Origin: an uncultured Opitutia bacterium | Lineage (GTDB): Bacteria > Verrucomicrobiota > Verrucomicrobiia > Opitutales > Opitutaceae | Length of the DNA stretch: 64,000 nt | Direction: 5' to 3' | Assembly (NCBI GenBank): GCA_903881475.1 | Contig: CAIRTK010000003.1 | Coordinates: 59,273-123,272, forward strand | Shown here: positions 62,767 through 64,000 of the stretch, one piece after another | How positions within the stretch are numbered: position 1 is the stretch's first letter | How the letters are laid out: every line of letters begins with the position of its first letter | Made by a program: the position numbers and the translations under genes | Notes under the pieces: generated by a model | What the model saw: only the letters and a program-made list of their open reading frames with translations | Database searches by the model: none | What the model was told of the DNA's origin: nothing

Positions 62767-62796
62767 AAGCCGCGCCCGAAAAGGCGCGGCTTTTTT
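62767..62796 (+). terminator. Rho-independent terminator after sodB
   Basis: AAGCCGCGCC/GGCGCGGCTT with loop CGAAAA and six T. Confidence 0.92.
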
Positions 62797-62818
62797 GCGG
62801 GCGGGTTGTGGGATCGAA

Positions 62819-62895
62819 GGTAGGGCGGGACCGCTGGGCCCTCCTCGAGCGTCGAGGTATGACTTCAGACGGCGCGCCCCGCGGTCGGCCCTACC
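62819..62895. repeat. GTAGGGCG-type palindrome
   Basis: GGTAGGGCGGGACCGC is inverted as GCGGTCGGCCCTACC, with a CCTCGA/TCGAGG hairpin in the loop. It lies between sodB and the convergent tolB. Confidence 0.75.
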
Positions 62896-62931
62896 ACGGA
62901 CAGTCAGCGCGGGCCAGAGACCCGCCTCAAA

Positions 62932-64000
62932 TTACTGCGGCGTCCAGACGCTCGCCTGCATCGCCGGGCCAAAGCTGATCGGGCTGATTGGCGTGCTCTT
63001 GCCCGTCTCGGTGTCGAGGATGCAGAGCCGGCTCGTGCGCCGGTCACGCGCGGTGTAAACCACGTGGCGGCCGTCGGCCAGCCAGCTGGCCTCGATGCCG
63101 TCAAACGGGGCCTTGGAAACAATCTCCGCCGAGCCCTTGGACAGGTCATACACCGCGATCTGGTACGAATCGGGGCGGACCGTGCAGACAATCTTGTTCG
63201 GGTTCGTCCGGCTCCAATCCGGCTCCGCGGTGAACCTAAAGCCCGACACGAGCCGCGAGGGGGTGCCGCCACCCGCCGACATTATGTAGAGCTGCGGACC
63301 GGGTTCCATCGCGAATACGAGCCGGGAACCGTCCGGCGACCAGCACGGGGAGGCCTTGGTGGAGTCCGAGCGCGTCTTGCGGGAAACCTGCCGGCCCTGG
63401 GCGTTGCTGATGTAGACCTCGGGATTGCCTTCGCCGCTGAGCACCATCGCCACCTGGCCGCCGCTCGGGCTGTAGCGGGCGCCGCCATTGGTGCCCTTGA
63501 AGCTCACGAAAGACGTGCGCTGATATGAGTTAAGGTCGATCTGGAAAATATCCGGGAAGCCCGATTTGAAGAAACTCGTGTAGAGCAGCCTGCCGCCATC
63601 CGGCGACCAGCGGGGAAACAGGGCGATCGCGTTGTCATGGGTGACCTGCGTCACCCGGTGGAAAAAGAGGTCGCTGGTGTAGACCTCGCGGCGGCCGCCA
63701 CCTCCGCCAATGAAGGCAATCTTCGCGGTGAAAAATCCCTTCAACCCGAGGCCGTTCGTCTTCACGACCGCGATGTCGGCGGCGCGCAGGAGGGCGTCCA
63801 TGCCGTTCCGGCCCGTCGCGACATCCGAGGAAAACGGCGTGCCGGCGGAGCCCTTCGTGATGTCCACGCGCACTTGCGTCGGGGTCACGAGCGAAAAACG
63901 GATATCGTAGGCAAACCCGCTGGCGGTGAGCCGGTAGCGGCCGTGCACGTTGAAGGCGCGGACCGCGAGGTCGTTCAGCTCGGGCGTGTTGGCGGAGACG
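62932..64000 (-). CDS. tolB: TolB-like beta-propeller protein (partial, runs off the window)
   Basis: At least 356 residues; the frame continues past the window end, so the start is not visible. The N-terminal-domain stretch NVHGRYRLTASGFAYDIRFS is followed by WD/PD40-type repeats (FPRWSPDGGRLLYTSFFKSG, ARYSPSGGQVAMVLSGEGNP, PCWSPDGSRLVFAMEPGPQL, EPDWSRTNPNKIVCTVRPDS, ASWLADGRHVVYTARDR). TolB is the periplasmic component of Tol-Pal, needed for outer-membrane integrity and division. No pal gene is visible in the window. Confidence 0.88.
   Translation of the reverse strand, partial: VSANTPELNDLAVRAFNVHGRYRLTASGFAYDIRFSLVTPTQVRVDITKGSAGTPFSSDVATGRNGMDALLRAADIAVVKTNGLGLKGFFTAKIAFIGGGGGRREVYTSDLFFHRVTQVTHDNAIALFPRWSPDGGRLLYTSFFKSGFPDIFQIDLNSYQRTSFVSFKGTNGGARYSPSGGQVAMVLSGEGNPEVYISNAQGRQVSRKTRSDSTKASPCWSPDGSRLVFAMEPGPQLYIMSAGGGTPSRLVSGFRFTAEPDWSRTNPNKIVCTVRPDSYQIAVYDLSKGSAEIVSKAPFDGIEASWLADGRHVVYTARDRRTSRLCILDTETGKSTPISPISFGPAMQASVWTPQ

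Overview
The window is GC-rich, gene-dense bacterial chromosome, most likely Verrucomicrobiota of the Opitutales/Opitutaceae type. This is inferred from a PEP-CTERM-tailed autotransporter-like repeat protein, a Sel1/coiled-coil/LysM envelope protein, a TatC with an enlarged periplasmic loop, long-form PurF and PurL, and intergenic spaces full of palindromic repeats. No rRNA, tRNA, CRISPR array, prophage or transposase gene was recognised.

Layout. 1-5.5 kb: an HTH protein, sucC, a VOC-fold protein, sucD, mtnA, a structured RNA candidate with its own terminator, and two translationally coupled small genes. 5.6-13 kb (minus): a Sel1/coiled-coil/LysM protein split by an in-frame TAA, an unassigned 471-residue protein, and prfB with the classical +1 programmed frameshift. 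13-21 kb (minus): a serine-hydrolase remnant, tatC, fcl and gmd (GDP-L-fucose synthesis), an FMN reductase and valS. 21-26 kb (plus): glnD, a two-GAF histidine kinase and a small membrane protein. 26-33 kb: an HNH nuclease, a DETD-type RNA helicase, a kdp operon (small ORF, kdpF, kdpA, kdpB fragment) broken inside kdpB, then thrC. 33-41 kb: purM and purF facing away from purL. 41-50 kb: a pqiA-pqiA-pqiB set, small membrane proteins, an MHS transporter, an ArsR/SRPBCC/DoxX module, an FKBP-TPR-thioredoxin fusion, a methyltransferase and a site-2 protease. 50-64 kb: purT, tag, STAS, TPM and DUF4337 proteins, an HtrA-like protease, the frameshifted autotransporter-like gene, xerD-type recombinase, infA, tadA, sodB and a partial tolB.

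The most unusual theme is invasion by small palindromic repeats. At least ten families of inverted repeats occur, and their arms are often short near-tandem words. They fill intergenic gaps, are nested inside each other in both orders, and are inserted in frame inside essential genes: three in purL and one in valS, each in a linker between conserved blocks. One family begins exactly where kdpB loses homology. A second theme is gene breakage by small lesions: a 14-bp tandem duplication frameshifts the autotransporter-like gene, a single in-frame TAA splits the Sel1/LysM gene, and a serine hydrolase lacks its catalytic N-terminal part. A third is a hairpin with an invariant TAATA loop and changing, covarying stems, present three times. 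No new defence or mobile system was found; the repeat invasion is the best candidate for something undescribed.
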